A DNA stretch of 64,000 nt from the NCBI GenBank assembly GCA_964291635.2, contig OZ219892.1, positions 186,001-250,000 of the forward strand, read 5' to 3'. Of the stretch, positions 1-9,360 are shown piece after piece (the first letter of the stretch is position 1; the number at the start of each line of letters is the position of its first letter). Under the pieces are notes generated by a model. It did not search any database. It saw only the letters and a list, made by a program, of their open reading frames with translations, and was not told the DNA's origin. A program made the translations under genes and the position numbers. The stretch comes from JAPPHA01 sp964291635. Its GTDB lineage: Bacteria > Pseudomonadota > Alphaproteobacteria > Rhodobacterales > Rhodobacteraceae.

Positions 1-878
1 TCCTCTATCGTCATGGCAATCCCCGCCTCGACGCAAATGTCTCTCAAGACTCGCGCCTTGGACAGCCCGCCTACCCTCGATATCTTCAGGTTGATAACGT
101 CCATGGCGTCGTTCGAAATTGCCCTGATCAGGTCAGCAGCATCCGTGATTACCTCGTCGAGAATGAACGGCCGAGCGGTTCGCCTCCGGATCGACAAACA
201 CTCTTCGTAGGTTGCACAGGGCTGTTCAACGAAAATGTCCAGGTCTTTCACCGCATCAACGACCCTGGCCGCCTGAGCGCGCGTCCACCCGCCATTCGCG
301 TCTGCAACGAGTACGCAATCGCCTGGCAATGTATCGCGCACCGAGGCAATCCTTTCGATGTCGTCGTCAGGGTTTCCGCCAACCTTGAGCTGAAATCGAC
401 GATATCCTTCATCACGGTATTTCCCGACCGACACGGCCATCTCTTCCGGCGTACCCTGGGAGATTGCCCGATATAACGCGACGGTGGATTGAAGCTGACC
501 ACCAAGCAATGCGTGTAGCGGTCGATCTGTAGCCTGACCGACAATGTCCCAGAGGGCGACGTCCAGAGGCGACTTGACGTAGGGATGGCCGCACAAGACG
601 GAATCCATGAGCTGGTTGACGCGATTGATGTTTGTCGGGTCCGCCCCAATCAGATGGGGGGCTATCGTTTCGACCCCGGTGCGAACACCAGATGCGTATG
701 ACGGCAAATAAACCGGTCCGAGGGGACAGCATTCACCGAAACCGCTAATTCCCTCGTCGGTCGCAATCTCGACAATCGTACTGTCAAAGACCTCGACGAA
801 CTTTCCGTCCGCCCATGCGTATTTTTCCTCCTTCAGGGGTAAGTCGACTTTCCACGCACGAATCTTCGATATTTTCAT
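1..878 (-). CDS. Mandelate racemase/muconate lactonizing enzyme family protein (partial, runs off the left edge)
   Basis: Enolase-superfamily enzyme that abstracts a proton alpha to a carboxylate. It begins at ATG 878 (MKISKIRAW...) and stays open to the window edge, so the C-terminal end is missing. Visible signatures are the N-terminal capping domain with GFGECCPLGP near residue 60, the KVGG lysine motif, the first metal ligand in DANGGW, an EQPC strand and an LKISRVGGL strand of the barrel. The overall pattern resembles members acting on hydroxyproline, proline-betaine or cis-3-hydroxyproline (HpbD-like), but substrate cannot be fixed from sequence alone. It lies 134 bp downstream of gor on the same strand. 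Family assignment is solid; substrate is inference. Confidence 0.85.
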   Translation of the reverse strand, partial: MKISKIRAWKVDLPLKEEKYAWADGKFVEVFDSTIVEIATDEGISGFGECCPLGPVYLPSYASGVRTGVETIAPHLIGADPTNINRVNQLMDSVLCGHPYVKSPLDVALWDIVGQATDRPLHALLGGQLQSTVALYRAISQGTPEEMAVSVGKYRDEGYRRFQLKVGGNPDDDIERIASVRDTLPGDCVLVADANGGWTRAQAARVVDAVKDLDIFVEQPCATYEECLSIRRRTARPFILDEVITDAADLIRAISNDAMDVINLKISRVGGLSKARVLRDICVEAGIAMTIE

Positions 879-1012
879 ATGTCCTGTTTCCCGGCATTTC
901 CCACTTCGCAGGATGAATTCCCTGCCGGCGCGCAATCCAGCCCGTCATCAAGCCGACAAATGCACCGTGTCAACCACAATTCCAGCACATGGCCCCCCTT
1001 CCAATCCATCCA

Positions 1013-2377
1013 TCAGATCGACCGCGCGGCGCGAGCCATCGTCACGAGCTCCTCCGCAGCCGTAGGATGCACGGCAACCGTACGATCGAAATCGTCTTTG
1101 GTCGCACCCATCTTGACCGCAATTCCCGCCAATTGAATCATTTCGGCGGCGCCCGCGCCAACAATATGGCACCCCATCACTTTTCCCGTGGGTTTTGCGA
1201 CGACAAGTTTCATCAGCATGAACTCGTCGCGTCCGGACAAAGCAGTGGACATGGGACGAAACTTCGATTCGTATACATCAAAGCCGGTGGATCCGGGTCC
1301 GTTGGACGCCCCCTGTTCCTCGGTCAATCCTACCGTTCCGGCTTCCGGCTGCGTGAATACTGCCGTCGGAATGATCTCGTGATCCGGTTTTGTCGGCACT
1401 CCTTCAAATACGGTCCGGACGAATGCGACTCCCTCCCGAATGGCAACAGGCGTCAGGTTGACCCGATTGGTCACATCCCCGATTGCGTAGACCGACGGTA
1501 CGGAAGTCCTCGAATAGGCATCAACCACGATTTCACCTTTCGGACCCAATTCGACGCCGATTTCCCCGAGGCCCATGTCTCCGGAGTTCGGATGCCGCCC
1601 CGTTGCGTAAAGCACGATATCGGCTTGGTGTTTTTCGCCGTTCGAATCTGTCACCAGGAGCCCGGTGTCGGAATTTTCGATCGATACGACATTGGTCCCG
1701 AGACACAATCTGACACCTCGATTGCACATGCCGTCGGCGACAGTCTGGCGGATTCCGCCGTCGAACCCCCTCAGGATTTGTTCTCCCCGATAGAGTTGGG
1801 TAACGGTCGAACCGCACCCGTTCAAGATGCCGGCAAATTCGCATGCAATATATCCGCCTCCGACAATGAGCGACCGTGACGGAAGCCTGTCCAGATGAAA
1901 CACCTCGTTCGACGTGATTGCACGACCCGCTCCGGGCACGTCCGGCACGAAAGGAGACCCGCCGGTTGCAACGAGAATGTGTTTCGCGACAAATCGATCT
2001 CCGGTTGCCAGCATGATCGTATGGGGATCAACGACCTTTGCCCGGCAGTCGAAGATCTCGACTCCGGCCTTCCCGAGGTTGGAACGGTAAATCTTCTCCA
2101 GGCGCTCCAGCTCACGATCTTTTGCCGAGATCAGTGCGTTCCAGTCGAACACGCTGTCTCCAACGGACCATCCGAATCCGCGCGCGTCTTCGAAGGCCGA
2201 GGAATAACTGGACGCGTATACAAGGAGTTTTTTCGGCACGCATCCTCGGATGACACAGGTACCGCCCATCCGGAATTCTTCCGCGACAGCAACGCGTGCC
2301 CCGGTTTCGGCGGCAATTCTTGCGGCGCGGACACCGCCGGATCCACCACCAATGACAAAGAGGTCGAGATCAAACAT
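1013..2377 (-). CDS. gor: Glutathione-disulfide reductase
   Basis: Cytosolic FAD flavoenzyme that reduces glutathione disulfide with NADPH. The 454-residue protein has the FAD dinucleotide fold GGGSGG at residues 10-15, the redox pair Cys41/Cys46 in GGTCVIRGCVPKK, a second nucleotide fold (VGGGYIACEFAG), the ATGRHPN region and the C-terminal HPTAAEE motif with the active-site His-Glu. The CVIRGC form is typical of the plant/alphaproteobacterial branch rather than E. coli Gor. The start at 2377 (MFDLDLFVIGGG) is preferred because the 39 residues upstream in the open frame do not resemble the family. It is 74 bp downstream of rpiA on the same strand, so the two may be co-transcribed. Confidence 0.93.
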   Translation of the reverse strand: MFDLDLFVIGGGSGGVRAARIAAETGARVAVAEEFRMGGTCVIRGCVPKKLLVYASSYSSAFEDARGFGWSVGDSVFDWNALISAKDRELERLEKIYRSNLGKAGVEIFDCRAKVVDPHTIMLATGDRFVAKHILVATGGSPFVPDVPGAGRAITSNEVFHLDRLPSRSLIVGGGYIACEFAGILNGCGSTVTQLYRGEQILRGFDGGIRQTVADGMCNRGVRLCLGTNVVSIENSDTGLLVTDSNGEKHQADIVLYATGRHPNSGDMGLGEIGVELGPKGEIVVDAYSRTSVPSVYAIGDVTNRVNLTPVAIREGVAFVRTVFEGVPTKPDHEIIPTAVFTQPEAGTVGLTEEQGASNGPGSTGFDVYESKFRPMSTALSGRDEFMLMKLVVAKPTGKVMGCHIVGAGAAEMIQLAGIAVKMGATKDDFDRTVAVHPTAAEELVTMARAARSI

Positions 2378-2451
2378 GCGAGGAATCAATTGTTTGCGAA
2401 AGCTGGTCCCAACCCAACGTTTCTGTTGCGCGTTGGAACCAATACCGTGCT

Positions 2452-3204
2452 TCAGAAAATGACAACGCGCCCATTCCTGGCCCCCACTGCACACTCGCTT
2501 GCCATGTTGACGAACAGACCGGTTTCGACGACACCGGGAATGCAGTTCAACAGGCTGTCGAGTTCACCAACATCGCGGATCGGGCCCAGATGCAAATCCA
2601 GAATCGCATTTCCTTCGTCCGTGACGAATGGTCGTTCACCCCGTTCCCGCCAAGTCGTCGTGAAATCCGAAAAACCGCGCGAACGAAGTTCGGCGAAAAT
2701 CCTGGATTGCGTTTCCAGCTTTCCGAACGGGATGATCTCGACGGGTAACGGATAGGTTCCCAGGATATCAACCAGTTTGCTTTCATCCGCGATCACGACA
2801 AACCTCTCGGACGCGGCGGCAACGATCTTTTCGCGGAGCAATGCACCTCCGCCTCCCTTGATCAAGTCCCTGTTTGGACCGATCTCGTCCGCACCATCGA
2901 CAGTCACGTCGAGGCGGCCGATCTGATCAAGATCCTCGACCTTGATCCCTGCGCCCATTGCGACGCCGGCACTGCGGGCTGACGTCGCGGTTGCCCTGAT
3001 CCTCAACCCGTCACGAACCTTCTGGCCGAGCAACCGGATGAAGATCTCGGCTGTCGAACCCGTTCCCATCCCGACTTTCATGCCGTTCTCGACTTGGGCC
3101 AAGCCATGCCGGGCAGCGGCGGTCTTGGCGGTATCGGAAGGCTGTTCGGAACTTGCATTGGCCTTTTGACCGCTTTGGTTCCTTGGATGGTCAGAATCGC
3201 TCAT
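2452..3204 (-). CDS. rpiA: Ribose-5-phosphate isomerase A
   Basis: Interconverts ribose 5-phosphate and ribulose 5-phosphate in the non-oxidative pentose phosphate pathway. Family motifs are clear: VGMGTGSTA (phosphate binding), DVTVDGADEI with the catalytic Asp cluster, IKGGGGALLREKI, and VVIADESK. Length 250 aa with the start at 3204 (MSDSDHP...). An ATG seven codons further out exists, but both give a low-complexity N-terminal extension of about 25-30 residues before the conserved domain, so the exact start is uncertain. It heads a leftward pair with gor. Confidence 0.93.
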   Translation of the reverse strand: MSDSDHPRNQSGQKANASSEQPSDTAKTAAARHGLAQVENGMKVGMGTGSTAEIFIRLLGQKVRDGLRIRATATSARSAGVAMGAGIKVEDLDQIGRLDVTVDGADEIGPNRDLIKGGGGALLREKIVAAASERFVVIADESKLVDILGTYPLPVEIIPFGKLETQSRIFAELRSRGFSDFTTTWRERGERPFVTDEGNAILDLHLGPIRDVGELDSLLNCIPGVVETGLFVNMASECAVGARNGRVVIF

Positions 3205-3760
3205 TGAAGTCACGCTAGCCAGCACCGGCAGTACTCGGTTTCAACCTCCAATTCCAACGAAACGGTGGTCTGGTGCAAGTCAAAACCGACGTATACTTCC
3301 ATTGTCATTTCTTCCGTAAAGTTCCGGCGATTTTACTTGGGACGCAGGAGCAAAACCGTATTCTGATGGCCCGGACCTTTCCCCGGATCGGACCTGGACT
3401 TCGCCGGAGATCGCCCTGCAGGACGGAATACCCCTGATGTGTCGCCTCGTTCGCCATTCGGAATGTGTTGTCACGCCGTATACGTGGTTGTACGGGTAAA
3501 GAAAGCTGTTGTCCGTGAAGGAGTTTCCGCGTCCGGGACCGTCTCCGAGATCAAGTCTTACCCAGGTATTCACGCAGCCGATTCAACCTGGGTGGTCACC
3601 CGGCCCGTCAGACCGCGCATCCAATCTTGTCGAGGAACGTGGACAGGAATTGCGCAATCCGGTCAGAAAACGCCGGTAACGGACGCTCTTCGGTTGTGGA
3701 TTCGGGCGACGATTGATCCGGCGGGCATCAATGCCGCCATGCTACGATCGGGCTAGCCAG
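3205..3760. other. Divergent intergenic region, no gene recognised
   Basis: Spacer between leftward rpiA and the rightward serine dehydratase locus. Short open frames exist on both strands but none has a recognisable domain or convincing start. It should contain the promoters of both flanking genes; I could not pick out a clear promoter or riboswitch. Confidence 0.5.
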
Positions 3761-5318
3761 ATGTATCTCAGTGTTTTTGACATGTTCAAGATAGGGGTGG
3801 GCCCGTCGAGTTCCCATACAATGGGCCCGATGATCGCTGCCGGCCGATTCCTCAGGCAAATTCGTGACGGCCAGGTACCGGTCAAACGGCTTCAATGCTC
3901 GCTTCACGGTTCCCTTGCCTTTACCGGCAAGGGGCACGGAACGGACAGAGCGGTAATCCTCGGTTTCGCCGGGTTCAAACCGGATTCTTTCGACCTTGAA
4001 AAAGCCATTCTGGAGTTGGAGGAAGTCAAGACATCGGCAACCGTGAATCCGTCTGGATTCGGACGTTTCGATTTCGACCCAGAAGGTCGGCTCCCTTGCC
4101 TTTACCGGCAAGGGGCACGGAACGGACAGAGCGGTAATCCTCGGTTTCGCCGGGTTCAAACCGGATTCTTTCGACCTTGAAAAAGCCATTCTGGAGTTGG
4201 AGGAAGTCAAGACATCGGCAACCGTGAATCCGTCTGGATTCGGACGTTTCGATTTCGACCCAGAAGCTGACCTGGCCTTTAATTTCGAAGTCAAGCCAAC
4301 CAGACACCCAAACGGTTTGATCATGCGGGGCCTGGACGCAGCGGGGACCGTTGTCATTGAACAATCATACTTTTCAATTGGAGGCGGATTTGTTCTGACA
4401 GGCGATGAATTCGATGCTGACAAAACAGACCGGAAGACCGGTCCGGACGTTCCGTTTCCCTTTCTGTCCGCAGCTGAATTGCTTGTTCAGGCCGAAACGC
4501 ACGACAAGACCATTGCCGAAATCATCTTTGCCAATGAATGTACCCTGGATAATCCGGCCGCCATTCGCGCTCGATTACTTCGAATCTGGCGGACAATGAA
4601 CGGATGCATTGATGCCGGCCTATCCCAGGAAGGGTTGCTCCCGGGAGGTCTGAATGTTCGCAGGCGCGCTAAATCCATTTACGATTCCCTGATTGCGGAA
4701 AGAGGTCGCAACAAGTCGACCCCCCATGTCGTGAATGACTGGATTTCAGCCTATGCCATGGCGGTCAACGAGCAAAACGCAGCCGGGGCACAAGTCGTCA
4801 CGGCGCCGACCAACGGTGCTGCCGGCGTAATTCCGGGAGCATTTCGATACTATCTCGATCACGTTTCCGGTTCCGATGAATCGGACTCGATTGACTACCT
4901 GCTGACCGCCGGTGCCATTGGTGCGATCATCAAGACGAATGCGTCGATTTCGGGGGCGGAAGTCGGTTGTCAGGGGGAGGTCGGATCGGCGTCGGCGATG
5001 GCCGCCGCAGGTTTGTGCGCGATTCTCGGTGGTTCGCCGAAACAGGTCGAGAACGCGGCCGAGATTGCGCTTGAGCATCATCTCGGCATGACGTGCGACC
5101 CGGTCAAGGGCCTGGTGCAGGCGCCGTGTATCGAACGGAACGCACTCGGGGCCATAAAGGCAATATCATCCGCATCGCTTGCTCTTCGGAGCGACGGCGA
5201 CCACCTCATTCCTCTGGATGCCTGCATCGAAACCATGCGTCAAACGGGTATCGACATGAGCGACAAGTACAAGGAAACCTCGACCGGCGGGCTCGCCGTC
5301 AACACTCCCGTTTGCTGA
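3761..5318 (+). pseudogene. sdaA: L-serine dehydratase (iron-sulfur type), disrupted by an internal tandem duplication
   Basis: Single-chain [4Fe-4S] L-serine ammonia-lyase, converting serine to pyruvate and ammonia. The N-terminal beta domain starts at ATG 3761 (MYLSVFDMFKIGVGPSSSHTMGP); the alpha domain carries APTNGAAGV, GCQGEVGSASAMAA, CDPVKGLVQ and APCIERN with the cluster cysteines. A 175-bp segment is present twice (3911-4085 and 4092-4266, offset 181 bp). Because 181 is not a multiple of three, the first frame runs into a premature stop at 4180, while the second copy restores the correct frame onward. Deleting one copy would give a continuous 458-residue protein, the usual family length, with no other lesion visible. 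It is therefore either a recent inactivating duplication or an assembly artefact. Confidence 0.88.
3911..4266. repeat. 175-bp perfect direct repeat inside sdaA
   Basis: Copies at 3911-4085 and 4092-4266 read identically and are separated by six bases (gtcggc). The unit spans codons for GKGHGTDRAV through GRFDFDPE of serine dehydratase. Perfect identity means a very recent event or an assembly error. Confidence 0.9.
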
Positions 5319-5358
5319 TCGGGCGGCATTCCGGATCAGCCGGCACGCGTTAACCAGT

Positions 5359-6015
5359 TCATGCGCGCAACACTTGAGCGACCGCATGCAATTCGCTCCG
5401 GGGCAACATGATCAGAAGATTTCCCTGATCGACCCTGATTTCCAGCCAGGGGCCGGTCGTCAGGTTGGAGGTTCCGATCATCCCCGAGGGATGGAGTTCG
5501 AGGCCGTCCAGTGGCCACTTCAATCCCTTGCTCCGTGCCGAAACAGAACTGAATGGAAACAACGAAACTGTTGTGTTTACCGGTATCTGCATTTCCAAAG
5601 TCTGCGGGACTCGAAAACAGACTTCATACCGGGTTATCAGCAAGGCGGGGAGGGTCGTGTACTTTGCCAGTGACGCGAGTGCCGCCAATTCGTGGTCCAG
5701 GCGCAATCCGGTGAATCCGATACATACGATCAACGGTGCGGCAACATGTGAAAGGCATTTGTCGAAGTCGGTCGTGTCCTGATCGTCAATTCGGACCAGT
5801 TTTTCCGGAAACCTCTCGCGAACCTCCGTCGAGATCGAATCCAGGTCACCGACGATCAGGTCGGGCTCAAGGCCCAATTCGGAAGCATCGTTCGCCGCGC
5901 CGTCCGCGCAAACGAGTACCGGGGCAATGTCGATCGCTCCACGTAAATCTCTTGCGGAGAAATCCCCCCCGCCGAGCAGGGTGACGGCAGAACGGTATAC
6001 CCTTTTCCTGGTCAT
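5359..6015 (-). CDS. thiN: Thiamine diphosphokinase
   Basis: Transfers pyrophosphate from ATP to thiamine to make thiamine diphosphate. The 218-residue protein has the family signature residues: LLGGGDF at the N-terminus, VCADGAAN, the metal-binding VGDLDSIS, DQDTTDFDKCL, and the GFTGLRLDH segment in the place of the usual GGRxDH. Start chosen at 6015 (MTRKRVY...) because its ATG overlaps the stop of the upstream small ORF in an ATGA arrangement. Last gene of the leftward purA cluster. No thi-box riboswitch was seen, which fits salvage from within a housekeeping operon. Confidence 0.88.
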   Translation of the reverse strand: MTRKRVYRSAVTLLGGGDFSARDLRGAIDIAPVLVCADGAANDASELGLEPDLIVGDLDSISTEVRERFPEKLVRIDDQDTTDFDKCLSHVAAPLIVCIGFTGLRLDHELAALASLAKYTTLPALLITRYEVCFRVPQTLEMQIPVNTTVSLFPFSSVSARSKGLKWPLDGLELHPSGMIGTSNLTTGPWLEIRVDQGNLLIMLPRSELHAVAQVLRA

Positions 6016-6209
6016 TGCCTTTTCCGATATCGTTTGAGCGCACCACTCAAGATCCATTGATCGAGAGAGACCGGTTCAAATACTTGTACAGTGCCCTTGG
6101 TCACATCGAAACCTGACTCAAATCGAACCTTGCGCGTCGGATTCCCCGCCGTACGGAAAACGGATGTGGAGAACAACTCGCCGACAGCCTTGTCGCAACG
6201 GCTTTTCAT
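6012..6209 (-). CDS. Small uncharacterised protein, 65 aa, coupled to thiN
   Basis: Starts at ATG 6209 (MKSRCDKAVGELF...) and ends with a stop at 6012-6014 that overlaps the thiN start codon by four bases. It sits in the 240-bp space between the DUF2842 gene and thiN and is colinear with both. The peptide is basic, ends KRYRKRQ, and has no transmembrane segment or motif I recognise. The tight stop/start overlap is the main argument that it is translated. No function is proposed. Confidence 0.5.
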   Translation of the reverse strand: MKSRCDKAVGELFSTSVFRTAGNPTRKVRFESGFDVTKGTVQVFEPVSLDQWILSGALKRYRKRQ

Positions 6210-6253
6210 GTGGCGCCAAAACGTCTCAACCCGGGCAGCAGGACACAGTCCAT

Positions 6254-6469
6254 TTAACGGTTGGATTCGTCCCTTCCAACGCCCCTGAAAACCGAACGAA
6301 ACGGCAAGGCCCATGCGATTCCGACCCCGACATACGTCAAGAACTCGACGAAAACCGGTGGACGATCGAACATGTTGATCACGGTTATCGCCAAGACGAC
6401 GTAGACCGGTAACCAGACAATCAGGATCAACAGGGCCAGGCGTCGTCGCGTGCGGAAGCGGAATCTCAT
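6254..6469 (-). CDS. DUF2842 family small membrane protein
   Basis: A 71-residue protein with a basic N-terminus (MRFRFRTRRR) followed by two hydrophobic stretches (about residues 11-32 and 41-60) and the LPFRSVFRG tail typical of the alphaproteobacterial DUF2842 family; likely an inner-membrane protein with two helices. The start at 6469 overlaps the purA stop (6466-6468) as ATGA, indicating translational coupling. purA-DUF2842 adjacency is common in alphaproteobacteria. Function unknown. Confidence 0.72.
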   Translation of the reverse strand: MRFRFRTRRRLALLILIVWLPVYVVLAITVINMFDRPPVFVEFLTYVGVGIAWALPFRSVFRGVGRDESNR

Positions 6470-7761
6470 CTCGTGGCAAACGGATTCGATACACAAATGA
6501 CGTCTTCTCTTTCAGGAGAGGTCGAGAGCAACGCGACCGGACAATAAACAAGTTCCTCTATTCTCCGGATAAACTTGATTGCGGATGCAGGAAGATCAAT
6601 CCAACGCCGGGCACCGGCTGTGCTCTCCGACCAGCCTTCAAGCGTTTCGTAAACTGGTCTGACCCGCGTCTGTTCGTCTTCCGCGACCGGAAACGCGTCG
6701 AGATTTCGCCCGTCGAGTTCGTATCCCGTGCAGATCCGCACCTGTTCCAGGCCATCAAGAACATCCAGTTTGGTGAGTGCGATGCCATCAACGCCACTCG
6801 TTGCACATGACTTTCGAACAAGTACGGCGTCGAACCAGCCACAACGGCGGTGCCGTCCCGTCACGGTGCCCTTTTCGCGCCCGACTTTGGCGATATGCCT
6901 CGCGGTTTGGTCGAACAGTTCACAGGGAAAAGGCCCTTCCCCTACGCGAGTCGTATAGGCCTTGACGATCCCCAGAACGAATCCGACAGCAGCCGGACCG
7001 ATTCCCGTCCCCGTTGCGACTGCCCCCGCCACGGTGTTGGAAGACGTCACAAACGGATATGTCCCGAAGTCAACATCGAGATGGGTCCCCTGGGCGCCCT
7101 CGAACAGAATCCGAGAGCCGGATCGATGACGAAGACCGAGCGTCTCCCACGCGGGTCCGGAAAACCTCAGAATTTTTGGGGCAACCTCCAAGAGATCGGA
7201 TCTGAGTTTCTCCCTGTCGACGGGTTCGACGCCCAGCCCGATTCTCAGGGTATCGTGGTGTGAAAGCAAACGGTCCAACCGCAAGTCCAGCGTCTTTTCA
7301 TTCGCGAGATCGGCAACGCGAACGGCCCGCCGCCCAACCTTGTCCTCGTAAGCCGGCCCGATTCCCCTGCCCGTCGTGCCGATCCGGACCTTGCCCGCGT
7401 TTTTTTCCCTGATCCTGTCCAGTTCCCCATGGACTGGAAGAATAAGGGGGGCGTTTTCCGCGATCATCAGATTTTCTGGCGAAACCTCGACTCCCCGTGC
7501 AGAAATTCCGTCGATTTCATCGACAAACGCCCACGGATCGAGCACGACCCCGTTGCCAATTACGGACAGTTTTCCGGGTCTCAGGATTCCTGACGGGACG
7601 AGCGAAAGCTTGAAGACCTCGTCATCAATGACGAGCGTGTGCCCGGCATTGTGGCCGCCCTGGAATCGAACAATGATGTCAGCCTGTTCCGACAGCCAAT
7701 CGACAATCTTGCCCTTGCCCTCATCGCCCCACTGGGCGCCGATAACCGTTACGTTCGTCAC
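6466..7761 (-). CDS. purA: Adenylosuccinate synthetase
   Basis: Catalyses GTP-dependent joining of IMP and aspartate, the first committed step to AMP. Family motifs: GAQWGDEGKGK near the N-terminus with the catalytic Asp, FQGGHNAGHT with the catalytic His, GTTGRGIGPAYEDK, FEGAQGTHLDVDFGTYPFVTSS, and the C-terminal guanine-binding TKLDVLDG. A GTG start at 7761 gives 431 aa, matching the family length; an in-frame ATG at 7800 would add 13 residues without family support. First gene of a four-gene leftward unit (purA, DUF2842, small ORF, thiN). The hisZ-type gene often found beside purA in alphaproteobacteria is not upstream here; a decayed thioesterase is. Confidence 0.95.
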   Translation of the reverse strand: MTNVTVIGAQWGDEGKGKIVDWLSEQADIIVRFQGGHNAGHTLVIDDEVFKLSLVPSGILRPGKLSVIGNGVVLDPWAFVDEIDGISARGVEVSPENLMIAENAPLILPVHGELDRIREKNAGKVRIGTTGRGIGPAYEDKVGRRAVRVADLANEKTLDLRLDRLLSHHDTLRIGLGVEPVDREKLRSDLLEVAPKILRFSGPAWETLGLRHRSGSRILFEGAQGTHLDVDFGTYPFVTSSNTVAGAVATGTGIGPAAVGFVLGIVKAYTTRVGEGPFPCELFDQTARHIAKVGREKGTVTGRHRRCGWFDAVLVRKSCATSGVDGIALTKLDVLDGLEQVRICTGYELDGRNLDAFPVAEDEQTRVRPVYETLEGWSESTAGARRWIDLPASAIKFIRRIEELVYCPVALLSTSPEREDVICVSNPFATR

Positions 7762-7952
7762 ATCACTGGATCCGGACCTGTTCCTGTCGGCGAAGTACAT
7801 AACCTGCGCCGCCAGGCGCTTGTAGCTTCAATCCGAAGTGGTATCGAATCGATTTCCGCCAGGCTGACATTCGAACCCGGTCACATGTGACACTTGCGAG
7901 ATGGCTCGGATGCCATGTTGGCACTAAGTCGCGATCTGTGAATAATCGGACC

Positions 7953-8563
7953 ATGAAAACCAACAAGAGGCTTGGCTTTCGCCCTCTCGACCCCAACTTT
8001 GAACAGAATGTTCGGATCAATTTTGATCGTCAAGGAATGATGCAGACACTCTCCGCGACAGCTGTCAGTATCAAACCCGCGAATGTGGCGACCCGGCCGG
8101 CGCGTCGAACCGTCGCACGCGACAAACCCGTCGCCTCGGCCACGCGCGAAATCCCGCCCCGCCCGATGGCACTGGCCTCAACACCGGCCCAGCGCCGACG
8201 CCCCCGTTCGTCCAGAACCGGCAGCATCATCTCAAGGCCCCTGTCGCCACAACGATCAGCTAGCAGGATGGATTTCCGCACGCGGGTTTCGGTTGGAGCC
8301 TGGGCGACTCCGCGGCGGGGTTTTCTGCCTTGTCGCTGATGGCGCCGGGAAAACGGGTATTGACGATCGAAATGAAAACGAACCTGCTATCTCCGGCTAC
8401 CGGAGATGTTCTCGTGGCTGAAGGACGTGTCATCAGGTTCGGAAGAAGGGTCTGCACGGTTGCAGCGGAAATCTACGCCGAACGCGCGGACGACCCGGAG
8501 ATCAAACACGTGGCAACCATGTTGGGAACCATGATTCGGGTGCCTCCCGAAGGTTGCGGGTAG
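7953..8563 (+). pseudogene. PaaI-family hotdog thioesterase, interrupted
   Basis: The N-terminal part starts at ATG 7953 and reads RPLDPNFEQNVRINFDRQGMM, a typical opening of small acyl-CoA thioesterases of the PaaI type. Similarity stops near 8092 and resumes near 8263 with QDGFPHAG, then GDSAAGFSALSLMAPGK and, after about 8370, TIEMKTNLLSPATGDVLVAEG through to the stop at 8563. The middle about 170 bp is unrelated and contains an ISAzo13-like transposase fragment on the opposite strand. Only about a dozen residues before the HxxG active-site region appear to be missing. Not functional as one reading frame. Confidence 0.75.
8104..8260 (-). mobile_element. ISAzo13-like transposase remnant
   Basis: Read leftward, this stretch encodes PVLDERGRRRWAGVEA followed by IGRGGISRVAEATGLSRATV. 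That is the N-terminal helix-turn-helix-like region of ISAzo13-family transposases (pattern ERxxRLxAAxEAxxLGRGGIxxVxxATGLSRxTI). The catalytic part is absent. It lies inside the thioesterase gene, so it is probably the scar of an old insertion followed by deletion. Boundaries are approximate; I did not find terminal repeats. Confidence 0.6.
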
Positions 8564-8836
8564 CCTGCCAGACCGGGTGATCGCGAAATCCCGCCGGAAT
8601 GGCCGACCGGAAACAACGTTTCGCGGTTACGGGAATCGGCCCATGGAACACTGTTCCGAAGGTGTTTCAGGCATTCATTCCAGAGGGGGAAACCGAAGCA
8701 TGATTATCCTGGGAAACGGTTCGCGGTATCGTGCCGGATGCCGGTTTCTCCGTATTCCGTTACAATCCATCTCGACACGGGGGAATGGATAAAATAGACA
8801 GTGCCGTCGCACAAGCCTTTCGGGAGACATCAGGCG

Positions 8837-9193
8837 ATGCAGAATGTTGTCTTGGTCGTACACCTGATCCTCGCATTATGTCTGATTGCGATTGTTCTGT
8901 TCCAGCGTTCCGAAGGGGGCGGACTCGGAATTGGCGGCGGCAATCCAATGGCCGGCCGCGCGCAGGCGAATCCGCTTTCGAAGGTAACCTGGGCGCTCGC
9001 GGTGGCCTTTCTCATCACCAGCATGTTTCTCACCATCCTCGCCGCCCGATTGGCGAAAACCGATTCGGTCCTGGAGCGCTTGGGCAGTTCAGTACCCGTG
9101 GAGACGGAGTCCGGTCAGGATTCCCCGCTGGGCGATGATCTTCTTCCCCCGATCCTGGGTGACTCGCCCGCAACTCCTCCCAAACAGGAGTGA
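8837..9193 (+). CDS. secG: Preprotein translocase subunit SecG
   Basis: Small inner-membrane subunit of SecYEG. The 118-residue protein has two transmembrane segments (about residues 2-20 and 52-75) and between them the signature LFQRSEGGGLGIGGG. A Gly/Pro-rich, acidic C-terminal tail follows, as usual in alphaproteobacteria. The start at 8837 (MQNVVLVVHLI) is chosen over an upstream in-frame ATG at 8801 because it matches family N-termini. Its usual downstream neighbour pyrG lies 6.2 kb away because of the composite transposon. Confidence 0.92.
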   Translation: MQNVVLVVHLILALCLIAIVLFQRSEGGGLGIGGGNPMAGRAQANPLSKVTWALAVAFLITSMFLTILAARLAKTDSVLERLGSSVPVETESGQDSPLGDDLLPPILGDSPATPPKQE

Positions 9194-9350
9194 TCGAACG
9201 AAAGGTCTTCTGTGTTCGACACGACTGGCCGGTGAACCGGGTTCCCCCTGACTATTGAAGCAAGGTCCACGCCGAACGGCATTGGGACCCGATCCTACCA
9301 AATCTGCCAGTCTGTTCGTCCTCTTTTTCTATTTCAGCCAACGTTCCGGG

Positions 9351-9360
9351 GTTCCGGGAC
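9351..9360. repeat. Left target-site duplication of composite transposon
   Basis: gttccgggac abuts the left inverted repeat of ISAs1-type copy 1. The identical 10 bp recur at 15285-15294, directly after the right end of copy 2. Confidence 0.88.

Noticed and set aside
989..1879. Long frame opposite gor
   Set aside because: Antisense shadow of a well-supported gene; no protein-family features.
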